Source: Bernardetiaceae bacterium
GTDB lineage: Bacteria > Bacteroidota > Bacteroidia > Cytophagales > Bernardetiaceae
Assembly: GCA_020832465.1 (NCBI GenBank)
Contig: JAFIER010000004.1
Location: forward strand, 46,994 to 110,993
DNA length: 64,000 nt
Direction of reading: 5' to 3'
The first letter of the stretch is position 1. Each line of letters opens with the position of its first letter. The notes below the pieces were generated by a model that saw only the letters and a program-made list of their open reading frames with translations, made no database searches and had not been told where the DNA came from. Shown here piece after piece: positions 43,834 through 52,637 of this stretch. Made by a program: the position numbers and the translations under genes.

Positions 43834-44964
43834 ATGCAAAAGAAAACGCAACATATTACAAATATAGCAGCTTTGGGGCTACTTAGTCTTATGTTATATA
43901 TATCTGCTTGTGCACCACAATCAGTGGAAGAGGCAGCCACTAAACAAGAAGAAGAAGCAAGGGCAAAATTAGACTACAGTCTTTTTAATCCTATTATAGC
44001 CCTTTGTAAGGATAGCCTCACCGAAGCGCGCATCAAATCACTTTACGCTACCATCAAAAACCCTAAGGTTATAGAAAACGAAGAGCATGCAGAGGAATTT
44101 TTTGATCGCAGAGAAAAACTTATTGTCAATTTAGAAACTTGTTTTGAAGATATTATAAGGGCAGATTCAAGCGTTAATTTATTTAAAGACTCAATTCAAG
44201 ATGCGCTCGCTACTTTGGGCATTCGGGTCGTATCCGTAGATAAAGGAATTTTAGACTTAGCCGGTGGTGCAATTTTACAAGAGCGATTGAGCAATGTAAG
44301 CACACCGATTTATCAGTATTATCGCCGGTTGAGGTTTGCTGAAGCCGATAGCAAAGGCGGTGAGTATCCTTATATGAACCTAAGGGACGAGATGCAAATC
44401 ATAGAAATTGCAGAAAAAATGCAAGAAAAAGCACCTAATAACGCTTATACACGTGAGGTAACACCCTCTTTTAAAAAAGCACTAAGACCGCTTACCGATA
44501 TTTATCTCTACGAAGAACCCACGGCTATCACTTGTATGGCAGTAGCACACCTAAGCCGAGATCACTATCCTTATGCTAGTGATATTGATTTGCATAAAGA
44601 ATTTGTTCGAAAGTATCCCAATTCTAAATACGCTGTAATTGTCTCTCGCATCTTAGAAAATACTTCACGCATGAACACAAAAGATACGCTTTATGCTATT
44701 GTGTTGGATACTTTCGAAGAGGCTAAAGATTATGATGCCTACCACCATTGCGAAGAGAAGGTCATTGAGTATATGAGGGATAAAAAGTTAGATGTTCCAC
44801 ACGTCATTATGTATAGCAAAGGGAATAAAAATTATTGCAGCGCTGCCTACCGTTTCTACCCCGAAAAAGAAGAAATAGAAAAAGCCCTTGAGAAACTCAA
44901 CAGACCTCAAGCCAAAATTATCAAACTCAATTACAGAAACCACCAGTGGGTGCAAGTAGATTAA
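43834..44964 (+). CDS. Lipoprotein of unknown function
   Basis: A 376-residue lipoprotein with signal sequence and lipobox (YISAC at about 22-26). After the cysteine is an Ala/Glu-rich helix (SVEEAATKQEEEARAKL), then a mostly helical region with no recognised domain. TPR-like spacing is suggested around 245-330 (LHKEFVRKYPNSKYAVIVSRIL). The C-terminal KAIIKLNYRNHQWVQVD-like ending is distinctive. The FAD-oxidoreductase gene starts nine bases after its stop, so the two probably form an operon, but this gives no clear joint role. Confidence 0.7.
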   Translation: MQKKTQHITNIAALGLLSLMLYISACAPQSVEEAATKQEEEARAKLDYSLFNPIIALCKDSLTEARIKSLYATIKNPKVIENEEHAEEFFDRREKLIVNLETCFEDIIRADSSVNLFKDSIQDALATLGIRVVSVDKGILDLAGGAILQERLSNVSTPIYQYYRRLRFAEADSKGGEYPYMNLRDEMQIIEIAEKMQEKAPNNAYTREVTPSFKKALRPLTDIYLYEEPTAITCMAVAHLSRDHYPYASDIDLHKEFVRKYPNSKYAVIVSRILENTSRMNTKDTLYAIVLDTFEEAKDYDAYHHCEEKVIEYMRDKKLDVPHVIMYSKGNKNYCSAAYRFYPEKEEIEKALEKLNRPQAKIIKLNYRNHQWVQVD

Positions 44965-44973
44965 AAGAAGGCA

Positions 44974-46014
44974 ATGATCCAAAAAATAGATTACCTTATC
45001 ATCGGACAGGGCATTGCTGGAAGCTGTATGGCTTGGCAGCTCGAGCAAAAGCAGCAATCTTTTGTAATACTTGATGCACCGCAGCCCGCAGCCGCCTCAA
45101 GGGTAGCTGCGGGGCTTTTTAATCCTATTACAGGGCGAAACTTTGTGCTCACTTGGCTCGCTGAAAAGATATTTCCTTATGCAGAAAATTTTTATCCTAA
45201 AATAGAAAACCAAAGCCGTGCTAAGTTTTTTTATCCTACGCCGATGTTTAGACCTTTCGTATCGGTCAAGAATCAAAATGACTGGGAGTTGCGTGCCGAA
45301 GTGTTAGATCAATTTGCTAAAAAAGAGATACAAAATCCATACCCGCAACTCATAGATGCACCACTTGGGGGCCTGCACATACAGCACTGTGGATACCTCG
45401 ATACCTTAGCCTTCTTAGAGGCTACACGTCGTTTTTTTCAAGACAAAGGGCAATATCAAGAAATACTTTTCGACGAGCAAGCACTGCAAATACAAGATGA
45501 ATGTATAATATACAAATCATGGAAAGCCAAGCGAATTATTTTCTGCCGTGGCGTAGAAGATGCTACAAGCAAATACTGGAATTTTTTACCATTTCACCCC
45601 GCTAAGGGCGAACTCCTGAGCATTGTACCGAATCAAGCATTTGAGCCAATACTCAATCGCTCTTGTTGGATATTTCCTCACGCTGATAATACCTATAAAG
45701 TCGGCGCTACCTACGACCATCAAAACCTCAATACCATACCCACAGTGGCGGCAAGGGCAAACATAGAGCGCCGTTTGCAAGATTTTTTTAAGCCTTCATA
45801 TCAAGTCGTTGCCCAGCAGGCTGGCATCAGACCCGCTACAAAAGATAGAAGACCCTTTATAGGACAGCATCATATACACAAACCCCTTTTTATTTGTAAT
45901 GGATTTGGGGCAAAAGCCGTTTCGCTCGCCCCTTATCTTACAGATTGCTTGCTTACATACTGCCAAAATCAGAAATCAATACCCGAAGAGGTTGATGTAA
46001 AAAGATTCCAATAA
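44974..46014 (+). CDS. FAD-dependent oxidoreductase (DAO fold)
   Basis: A 346-residue flavoprotein of the D-amino-acid-oxidase-like group. The N-terminal dinucleotide-binding motif IIGQGIAGSCMAWQLEQ (GxGxxG at residues 11-16), the acidic end of beta-2 (FVILDAPQ), AAGLFNPITGR and the C-terminal GIRPATKDRRPFIGQH...FICNGFGAKAVSLAPY are characteristic. The substrate could be an amino acid or a related amine and is not determinable. It lies nine bases after the lipoprotein gene, in the same direction. Confidence 0.87.
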   Translation: MIQKIDYLIIGQGIAGSCMAWQLEQKQQSFVILDAPQPAAASRVAAGLFNPITGRNFVLTWLAEKIFPYAENFYPKIENQSRAKFFYPTPMFRPFVSVKNQNDWELRAEVLDQFAKKEIQNPYPQLIDAPLGGLHIQHCGYLDTLAFLEATRRFFQDKGQYQEILFDEQALQIQDECIIYKSWKAKRIIFCRGVEDATSKYWNFLPFHPAKGELLSIVPNQAFEPILNRSCWIFPHADNTYKVGATYDHQNLNTIPTVAARANIERRLQDFFKPSYQVVAQQAGIRPATKDRRPFIGQHHIHKPLFICNGFGAKAVSLAPYLTDCLLTYCQNQKSIPEEVDVKRFQ

Positions 46015-46090
46015 GTTTTTAAAGTACACGATCAAGATAGGTGCATACAATATACCGCTATACTTTTTTCCATAGCGCAATGTACGAACT

Positions 46091-46243
46091 GGGTGTACGA
46101 CAACTTGGCTAAATAAGCCCAGAAATAACATTTCTTTGAGAAATGTTATTTCTATAATGTACTAAGCATCAAGAACTAACAGTTTTCGAAAAACTGTTAG
46201 TTCTGAAACTACCTAAGTCGATTTACCAACTTGACGTACACCC
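46091..46243. mobile_element. GGGTGTACG-family MITE carrying two TAACA hairpins
   Basis: A 153-bp element has ends GGGTGTACGACAACTTGG and CCAACTTGACGTACACCC, an extended inverted repeat of about 18 bases. It is flanked by ACGAACT (46084-46090 and 46244-46250), an exact 7-bp repeat. Two hairpins of the family lie inside: AGAAATAACATTTCT type (46121-46153) and AGAACTAACAGTTTT type (46172-46204). It thus combines GGGTGTACG ends with cargo typical of the other families. Confidence 0.82.
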
Positions 46244-46273
46244 ACGAACTTGATATTTGTGCCTCCTTGCTAT

Positions 46274-47200
46274 TTAGTTTTTAAGTTCTCTAAAAAGCGA
46301 TGCTTTTGTCGGGCTTATATTCATTAAAATATCAGCGGCTTGTGTGCGTAAAGACCGTTCTGCACTGCCAAAAATATTATAAAGCTCCTCAGATTTTGAT
46401 TCTACAAAAATACGAAGTAGCATAGCATTAGGCTGCACGCGTTGCAATTCTTTGACATTTTGAATCACTTCAAAAATATTAGCTTGGGCTTTTTGAGGGT
46501 CTTCGCGGAGGAGGTCTACCCCTAAACGATGATATTTATACATATCTTCTCTGAAAGTAGCAAACTGCGGGTTGTTCATATCTTCCATAATCCAATAACG
46601 CTCTTGCTTATTTTGGCTTCTGACCCAGCCTCTGCCTCCTACATTACTTGTCTGTGCATTATTGATGATATTGAGCATCTCTTCTACATAAGGCTTACCG
46701 CCAAGTGGCGAAAAAGAATCATAATCAAGTGCTAAAATGGCATAGGCATAATAGGCTAAAAGTAGGGTTAAGCCCGTATTGCGTGAGTTAGGTGTATAAA
46801 TCAAAGGGTCGTTTGGTCGGTATGAAAATGCTATAGATTGATCTAAAAAGTTCATCATAAGCGATTCATAATTTGTTTTATAAACAGGGCGGCTGTATTG
46901 CACCTGCACATTACCAACGTATTGATTATTTTCTATTTTAGTATTTTTATCCAAAGTTATCTGCAAGTTGCATTTAATGCGCTCACTTTCTTCGTAGTCG
47001 TGGTCGGTCCATTTAGAGTTGTTCATAAAGTCGCTAATGCTTTTCTCGAGCGTGCTGATAACTTGCCGCTCTTGGGTCTGCACCTGTCCGGCATTGATGC
47101 GTACGGTGCAACGCAACTCCTGCGCACTTAGCGTCATTAAATAGGCAAAACTTAAAATCGTAATAAGCAACAGGCGCACAGTCCATCTATAATTTCTCAT
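46274..47200 (-). CDS. PorD-like DUF4835 protein (type IX secretion)
   Basis: A 308-residue exported protein (signal peptide to ...LMTLSAQ). The start of the mature region, ELRCTVRINAGQVQTQERQV, and the block NPLIYTPNSR/NTGLTLLLAYYAYAILALDYDSFSPLGG identify the DUF4835 family. That family has been renamed PorD and linked to the type IX secretion system in Bacteroidetes (from memory, moderate certainty). The upstream in-frame ATG adds 17 residues before the signal peptide and is disfavoured. The usual neighbours (coaBC, recN) are not here. It reads divergently from nuoJ. Confidence 0.82.
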   Translation of the reverse strand: MRNYRWTVRLLLITILSFAYLMTLSAQELRCTVRINAGQVQTQERQVISTLEKSISDFMNNSKWTDHDYEESERIKCNLQITLDKNTKIENNQYVGNVQVQYSRPVYKTNYESLMMNFLDQSIAFSYRPNDPLIYTPNSRNTGLTLLLAYYAYAILALDYDSFSPLGGKPYVEEMLNIINNAQTSNVGGRGWVRSQNKQERYWIMEDMNNPQFATFREDMYKYHRLGVDLLREDPQKAQANIFEVIQNVKELQRVQPNAMLLRIFVESKSEELYNIFGSAERSLRTQAADILMNISPTKASLFRELKN

Positions 47201-47390
47201 AAGTAAGGTAATATCATCTGAAAATTTGGTTACAAATAAGCATAGGCTCACCTTACATCAAGCAGTAGGGGCGAACCTTTGTTTGTAATGACAAGTATAT
47301 TGAAATATTTGTTGCATAATGCGTAAGCAATTTAATGAAGAATCCTCAAAAAGTTGTAATTTTGAATTGTTTTTTATAAAATTTGAATCT

Positions 47391-47882
47391 ATGGACATCG
47401 CACTTGTAGTTGTTTTATTATGCATGATAGGCTCGGCAGTGGCTATGCTTTTTACTAAAAACATTATTTATGCCGCCTTATTTTTATTACTTTCATTACT
47501 TTCCATAGCGGCTTTATATGTGCTGGCAGGCGCAGAATTTTTAGCTTTAGCGCAAATAGCACTTTATGTAGGGGGCGTATTGGTATTGATTATTTTTGCT
47601 TTGATGTTTACACAGCCTATACAAGGGGTTATGCCTCAAACTGAAACGAAGCGCAGTTTTTTGGGTATATGGATAGGCTTAATGCTCTTCGGATTTTTAG
47701 CCTATTTTATTGTAACATCAGTACCGATTGAGGAGCAACGCCTACCGACGCAAACCTTTAACTTTCGTTTTTTCTCGGCAAAACTTTTTAGTGAGTATAT
47801 TATAGCCGTTGAGCTTGCAGGTATGTTGCTTACCGTAGTGCTTGTCGGCGTAGCTTTTTTAGCGGCTCGTGCAAGGAGATAA
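47391..47882 (+). CDS. nuoJ: NADH-quinone oxidoreductase subunit J, isolated gene
   Basis: The membrane subunit J of respiratory complex I. Five hydrophobic helices, with the family signature LFLLLSLLSIAALYVLAGAEFLALAQ and IALYVGGVLVLIIFALMF (pi-bulge helix) in helix 3. The ATG chosen (MDIALVV) gives 163 residues, the normal size. The upstream frame is unsupported. Neighbouring nuoI or nuoK genes, which normally flank it, are absent on both sides (a DUF4835 gene and a fasciclin gene instead). Confidence 0.88.
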   Translation: MDIALVVVLLCMIGSAVAMLFTKNIIYAALFLLLSLLSIAALYVLAGAEFLALAQIALYVGGVLVLIIFALMFTQPIQGVMPQTETKRSFLGIWIGLMLFGFLAYFIVTSVPIEEQRLPTQTFNFRFFSAKLFSEYIIAVELAGMLLTVVLVGVAFLAARARR

Positions 47883-48184
47883 GGTGTTAATATGAATAGA
47901 GTTTGCTTGATTTTTATATTTTTTTATCAAAACATTTATACTTGAAAAATAGATAGCCTAAAAAAAATTAAATAAAATGCGATTTTTTTAAACAATACAC
48001 CAAAACAAATTAGTTTTATCTGGCTGTAAATCAAAACAATATGCGAAAATACTATTATAAAACATAAAAAAACTTAAAGATGCAACGGCATTTTTTTAAA
48101 TTACGTATTTTTTACAACAAGACGGGGTTTTATCTGTTCTTTGTATAATCTTATTTTTTATAATATCAAAACCTTATTTCAAAA
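47883..48184. other. AT-rich intergenic stretch, nothing recognised
   Basis: No hairpin of the repeat families, RNA gene or clear promoter match was seen between nuoJ and the fasciclin gene. Confidence 0.5.
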
Positions 48185-50014
48185 ATGAAAAACTTATTGA
48201 ATTTTAAGTGGCTTTTGCTACTGCTGTCAGTATTTGTAATGGTAGCTTGCAACAGGGACGACGATGATGATGTAACGCCTGAGCCTATTCCGGCTGGCGA
48301 GAGCATCGTAGATGTAGCCTCTGCGAATGCAGATTTTAGTATTTTGGTTTCTGCTTTGCAGCGTGCTAATTTAGTTAGTGCATTAGAAGCAGACGGACCT
48401 TTCACTGTTTTTGCACCTACTAATGCTGCTTTTGAAGCATTATTTGCAACATTAGGCGTATCGAGTGTAGATGAGCTGCCTATAGAAGTATTATCTCCTA
48501 TTTTGAGATACCATGTGCTCACGGGTGAGTTTAGGGCTGCCAACTTACAAACAGGCGAATATCCTACGCTCAATAATGGCGCACTCCTTAGCATAGAAGT
48601 AAGTGGACAAGGGGTCGTTATCAACGGTAATAGCAATGTGGTAACGGCAGATGTAGAAGCCTCAAATGGTGTTATTCACGCTATAGATGCTGTTTTGATG
48701 CCTTCAGAAACTGGTGAAGACCCTCTTGGTACGATTGTAGGGGTAGCGAGTGGGGCAGAAAATTTTAGCATTTTAGCAGAGGCTGTTGTACGCACTGGGC
48801 TCACTGATGCACTTTCGGCTACTGGACCTTTTACCGTTTTTGCACCTAATAATGCTGCTTTTGAAGCACTTTTTCGCAACTTGGGCGTAAGTTCTGTGAG
48901 CGAAATCGATGTAGAAACTCTTACACCTATTTTGCTTTATCACGTAATAGCAGGTAGCTTTCCCGCATCGGGTTTAGCAAGTGGCGAATATCCGACGCTC
49001 AACGAAAATGCTAATTTAGTTATTTCGGCTACTGCCGGTGGCGTTACTATCAACGGAGAGGTAAACGTAGTCAATGCTGATATTCAAGCCTCAAATGGTA
49101 TTATTCATGAAATCAATGCCGTGCTTCTGCCCGCCGCTGGTCCAATGACAATTGCAGCCTTAGTAGCTTCTGACGAGCGTTTTAGCATTTTGGCGCAAGC
49201 CGTAGAGCGTGCTGGATTGCTTAATGTACTCGATGATATTAACGCTTCATTTACCGTTTTTGCACCTACAAATACAGCTTTTGAAGCCTTTATAGCAGCT
49301 AATCCTAATATTGCAAATGTACAGGCTTTGTTGAACAGCCCTAATTTATCTAATATCCTACTTTATCACGTACTCGGCAGTGCAGTGCCTTCGTCAGTAT
49401 TGCCTACAGATGCACCTTTTTATCAAAATACTTTGAGCCAAACAGCATTTGAAGGTGCTGATGGAGTCTCATTGCTTATTGATGCTACAAATGGAGTACG
49501 TCTTAATGGTACAGCAGGTATCAGGGTAACAGAAGCAGACCTCGAAGCTTCAAATGGTGTCGTACACGTTATTGATGGTGTGCTTACGCCTCCTTCTATC
49601 CCTGAAATGGCGATACTAAACGGCGGGTTTGGACAGCTTGTAGGCGCACTCTCGCGTGCAGATTTAGTAAATGCTGTATCAGGCAACGGACCGCTTACCG
49701 TTTTCGCACCTACAGATGCTGCTTTTGCTAACCTTTATCGTGCCTTAGGCGTAGAAAATGTAGAGGGTATAGATGTGGAAACACTTACATCTGTATTGCT
49801 TTATCACGTTGTAGAGGGCAATGTACGCTCTTCTGACCTTGAAGATGGACAGGTTGTCAATACTTTAAATCCCGCAGGAGCTACTTTTAGAGTTAGTTTA
49901 GCGGGTGGAAGAGTGCAGTTGCTCACTGCTGAAGGCACTGCCGAAGTAGTGCTTACAGATGTACAAACTACCAACGGGGTTATTCACGTGATTAGTGCGG
50001 TAATTTTACCTTAA
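48185..50014 (+). CDS. Lipoprotein with four fasciclin (FAS1) domains
   Basis: A 609-residue surface lipoprotein. Signal peptide and lipobox VMVAC (C22), acidic NRDDDDD tail directly after, then four tandem FAS1 domains of about 140 residues each (approximately 38-178, 180-320, 325-470, 475-609). Each has the H1 motif FTVFAPTNAAFE-type (FTVFAPNNAAFE, FTVFAPTNTAFE, LTVFAPTDAAFA) and a closing block like ASNGVIHxIDAVLxP. The acidic run after the lipid cysteine fits a Bacteroidetes surface-export signal. FAS1 proteins mediate cell or polysaccharide adhesion (family knowledge). The first two domains are the most alike. An imperfect inverted repeat follows the stop. Confidence 0.92.
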   Translation: MKNLLNFKWLLLLLSVFVMVACNRDDDDDVTPEPIPAGESIVDVASANADFSILVSALQRANLVSALEADGPFTVFAPTNAAFEALFATLGVSSVDELPIEVLSPILRYHVLTGEFRAANLQTGEYPTLNNGALLSIEVSGQGVVINGNSNVVTADVEASNGVIHAIDAVLMPSETGEDPLGTIVGVASGAENFSILAEAVVRTGLTDALSATGPFTVFAPNNAAFEALFRNLGVSSVSEIDVETLTPILLYHVIAGSFPASGLASGEYPTLNENANLVISATAGGVTINGEVNVVNADIQASNGIIHEINAVLLPAAGPMTIAALVASDERFSILAQAVERAGLLNVLDDINASFTVFAPTNTAFEAFIAANPNIANVQALLNSPNLSNILLYHVLGSAVPSSVLPTDAPFYQNTLSQTAFEGADGVSLLIDATNGVRLNGTAGIRVTEADLEASNGVVHVIDGVLTPPSIPEMAILNGGFGQLVGALSRADLVNAVSGNGPLTVFAPTDAAFANLYRALGVENVEGIDVETLTSVLLYHVVEGNVRSSDLEDGQVVNTLNPAGATFRVSLAGGRVQLLTAEGTAEVVLTDVQTTNGVIHVISAVILP

Positions 50015-50042
50015 TAAATCATATCCATAGATAATCTTTCAT

Positions 50043-50120
50043 AAGGGGCGTTAGGGCTGAAATATGAGCTTAGTACTACAGTCAGTACTTAGGCGAGCGT
50101 TTCAGGGCTAGCGCCCTTTA
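50043..50120. repeat. Long imperfect inverted repeat after the fasciclin gene
   Basis: AAGGGGCGTTAGGGCTGAAA and TTTCAGGGCTAGCGCCCTTT pair at most positions, and an inner palindrome around AGTACTACAGTCAGTACT lies in the loop. The distal end is followed by TATTTTG. It may end transcription of the fasciclin gene. Confidence 0.55.
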
Positions 50121-50278
50121 TTTTGTAGAAATTGGAAATATAAGCACCTCTTGAATATTTTAGCAAATCAAACATGTTAATGTCTAATATTTAAATAGCA
50201 ATAGCGTATGGTGATAATTATAAAATTCGTAATTTTGTACTACCTTACTTTTGAGGTGCAAATAAAACTAATAGTGTT

Positions 50279-50389
50279 TAAGTACTTGCATAAATTTAGT
50301 TTCATACCACTATACATTTTTCAAAGAAATGTTATTTCTAAGCCCAGTAGTATGGCTTTTGATATAAACTATATTAGTACAAGCACTTA
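50279..50389. mobile_element. TAAGTRCTTG-bounded element with nested CATACTAC element
   Basis: The ends TAAGTACTTGCATAAATTTAG and TTAGTACAAGCACTTA are like those at 39776-39938. Nested inside is a short CATACCAC...AGTAGTATG element (50303-50354) with only one arm of the TAACA hairpin. No target duplications were found at either level. Confidence 0.5.
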
Positions 50390-50440
50390 GGATACTGTTA
50401 GTGCTACTTGTAATTGCAAATTTTCAAATGAAAAATACGA

Positions 50441-51220
50441 ATGAAAAAATTACTCAACTGCTTATTTATCAGTATTTTTATTAGCTTATTCAACCATATA
50501 GCCCTAGGGCAGGAGTTAGACTCTCCATTGGATAATCTGGATAGTAAAAACAAAAAAGACAGCATTATATCCTATAGTCGTAATTATGTGGCTTTGAGTT
50601 TATCTACGAATCGCCCTGTGGGTGTTTTTGCTGATACACTTCGTAGCCGTATTCAGGTAGATGAGCCGGGTTATGCGCGTCCGGGTGGAGCCCTGTTTGC
50701 GGAAGCTGCTTTTTATCCTTTTTCAAAAGTTCGCTTTGCGAGGTTTATAGGTTGGAAGGCAAGTTTTGGCATTTATTTTAATCCATTTGATGGTAATAAG
50801 TTTGCTTCAAATGTAGTTTCAGCAGATGTAAGTCCTTGGGTAGGCAGTCGGCTTTTCACTGGTCCGGAGTTGAGCATTCCGCTTCGCTGGAGAATTTCAT
50901 TGGATATGAGCCTGCTCGGTGGTTTTGAGGCTTTGCGAAGTCCGAGGCGTGAAGGCAGCTTCGGACCTTTAGGCATTGCCGAAATTGAAGCTCAAACACG
51001 CATTGCTATGGGGTATAGCTACGGCTGGGGTTTGCGCTATGATTTTGATAAAGTTTATTTTGGCGGTGCGCTTTATGGCAAAGCCATACGTGTGGGGCGG
51101 GAGTGGTCGTATGCAAGGTTTAATTATACCTCGCCTACGATTGGTAGCTATGACCAAGAGGTTAAACAAAGACGCTGGTATTTTGCCTTTATTTGGTATT
51201 TGCCCAATAAGAGCAAATAG
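50441..51220 (+). CDS. Outer-membrane protein of unknown function
   Basis: A 259-residue exported protein with a signal peptide (to ...HIALGQ). The mature protein has amphipathic strand-like stretches (WKASFGIYFNPF, PLRWRISLDMSLLGGF, GWGLRYDFDKVYFGGALYG) and ends in WYFAFIWYLP, suggesting an outer-membrane barrel of eight to ten strands. I do not recognise a named family. It stands alone, with repeat-filled spacers on the upstream side. Confidence 0.7.
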   Translation: MKKLLNCLFISIFISLFNHIALGQELDSPLDNLDSKNKKDSIISYSRNYVALSLSTNRPVGVFADTLRSRIQVDEPGYARPGGALFAEAAFYPFSKVRFARFIGWKASFGIYFNPFDGNKFASNVVSADVSPWVGSRLFTGPELSIPLRWRISLDMSLLGGFEALRSPRREGSFGPLGIAEIEAQTRIAMGYSYGWGLRYDFDKVYFGGALYGKAIRVGREWSYARFNYTSPTIGSYDQEVKQRRWYFAFIWYLPNKSK

Positions 51221-51353
51221 TCTTCATGGCTTGCATCAATTTTAGCACTAACAACAGTGATATCATAATTGTTAGCGTTCATACTGATAGGCAGTCAGCC
51301 ATGTTATTTGCTTTTCAGCATAATGCGTGCTTGCTAACTCTCGAGGTACGTTA

Positions 51354-51878
51354 TCAAAACTTAGTTTTAAGAATTTCTGAAACAATAATGGCATCTTTTG
51401 CTGTTTGTGCATCTCTTAAAAGATTGGTGTAATGATGCGCAGGTGTAGCTCTACCTGCTTCTTGTCCTGTTACTTTACTTTTCGGGTTTTTATCAATATC
51501 TTCTTGTGTAACGGTGTGTGTAGCAGCGCGTATGGCTTTAATTTGAGCGGCATCAAATACGCCATAATCTTCTGTACTTCTTTGCTTTGCAATTTCAATT
51601 TCTTCACGGACTTTGGCACGGTGTTCTTTAAACTGCTCTATGGGGCGTTTGTTGTATAGTGCTAGTTTTTCGTCATCATTAAGTAGGTTTGGTGCGGGCA
51701 GTATCTCCCCTGCATAGTCTATAATGGGGCGTGCAGTTTCGGGGCGTTCAGGAGCTCTATCGGCTTCACGTTCGGGCTTATTGATTACGAAGCGCCGTTT
51801 GCGTGCGCTTAGGTTCATGATACTCAAAAAGAATACGAGTATGATAAAAACGCCTATGAAAAGTTGAATAATTTGCAT
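51354..51878 (-). CDS. Hypothetical protein with N-terminal membrane anchor
   Basis: A 174-residue protein with one N-terminal hydrophobic segment (IQLFIGVFIILVFFLSIM, residues 3-20), then a basic stop-transfer RKRR and a charged, mostly helical soluble part (ERPETARPIIDYAGEI, IEQFKEHRAKVREEIEIAK). No catalytic motif was recognised. The frame is open with normal codon use, and the anchor-first topology argues that the ATG is right. An imperfect hairpin (TTAGCACTAACA...GTTAGCG) lies just downstream. Confidence 0.65.
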   Translation of the reverse strand: MQIIQLFIGVFIILVFFLSIMNLSARKRRFVINKPEREADRAPERPETARPIIDYAGEILPAPNLLNDDEKLALYNKRPIEQFKEHRAKVREEIEIAKQRSTEDYGVFDAAQIKAIRAATHTVTQEDIDKNPKSKVTGQEAGRATPAHHYTNLLRDAQTAKDAIIVSEILKTKF

Positions 51879-51901
51879 GTGTACTGTCTTTTTTGATATG
51901 G

Positions 51902-52090
51902 AAACTGTTTAAAAAACAATGTTAAAATCAAGTTTTGCTTTTAGGTTGAGAACCACCCCTAACTGCTGCTTAAAAAGAAAGATGGGGAGTTTTGCAGGAG
52001 TTCCCCTTTTAAGATTAGGGGGGCTGAACCCTCAAGGACGGTCGAAGACCTCCTTGACGGTTTTAACCATCGGGCGGGGGCGGCTGCTTT
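51902..52090. repeat. Dispersed C/G-rich repeat (inverted copy)
   Basis: This begins AAACTGTTTAAAAAACAATG, the inverted form of the right end seen at 17660-17689. It contains ACCACCCCTAACTGC, TTCCCCTTTTAAGATTAGGGGGG and a CAAGGACGGTC/GACCTCCTTGACGG inverted repeat. It encodes nothing. Confidence 0.5.
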
Positions 52091-52167
52091 CTCAAAACTA
52101 TTTTGTAGCACTCGGTTTTGAGAAACCGAAATCTGTCAGTTATGAGTAACTGACAGCACGTAAATTT

Positions 52168-52293
52168 CGTACTGCTATACATTTTTCTATAGCTTGGGGT
52201 TTGAAAACCCCAAGCTATAGAAAAATGGGCTTAGAAATAAGATTTCTCAAAGAAATGTTATTTCTGGCTAGCGCATGTATAATAAATAGTATG
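52168..52293. mobile_element. CATACTAC-family MITE with diverged ends
   Basis: Ends CGTACTGC and AATAGTATG are diverged from the family. Inside are a near-perfect palindrome with arms TTTTTCTATAGCTTGGGG/CCCCAAGCTATAGAAAAA and a TAACA hairpin with one arm change (AATAAGATTTCT). The flanks match only partly, so the insertion is old or the ends are misjudged. Confidence 0.65.
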
Positions 52294-52296
52294 TTT

Positions 52297-52491
52297 TTAT
52301 TTGCTATTAGGGCAATCATCTACTTTTTTACCACAGAAGCCACAATCAGCGCCTTCTTTGCGTAAAAATGGATTTTGGCTTGCACAAGTACCGCGAAATT
52401 CGCCGTCTTTTTTGGTATAAAGTCGTATGCTCATTGCGATAAAAAATATGGCTAATAAGCCAATTCCTAATGCCATAGTTATCAAAGTCAT
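52297..52491 (-). CDS. Small membrane protein with C-terminal Cys motif
   Basis: A 64-residue protein starting MTLITMALGIGLLAIFFIAM, one membrane helix, then KDGEFRGTCASQNPF and CGFCGKKVDDCPN. The pattern GTCAS...CGFCG...CP is shared by small 'membrane or secreted' proteins of Bacteroidetes often found near respiratory genes (from memory, moderate certainty). The four cysteines could bind a metal or iron-sulfur centre. The ATG was chosen at the start of the helix, since the 27 upstream codons have no support. Confidence 0.72.
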   Translation of the reverse strand: MTLITMALGIGLLAIFFIAMSIRLYTKKDGEFRGTCASQNPFLRKEGADCGFCGKKVDDCPNSK

Positions 52492-52637
52492 AATTATTTG
52501 TATTTTTAGTGTTTTGAATAAAAACTTTTGTCTATTAACATGAAGCGATAGCTTCTTGTTATAGTTTCGCAAAGTTGCTTTTTTTTGTTAGTTTATGAAT
52601 CAGAAAAAACATTTTTGAGAGAAAAGTTTTTCTGCTT

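Noticed and set aside
48185..50014. Repeated segments in the fasciclin gene as a sign of assembly error or frameshift
   Set aside because: The four copies differ clearly in sequence and the frame stays open, as in ordinary multi-FAS1 proteins.
51919..52149. Open frame of 76 codons between 51.9 and 52.1 kb
   Set aside because: It lies wholly in a dispersed non-coding repeat, with no homology-like features.
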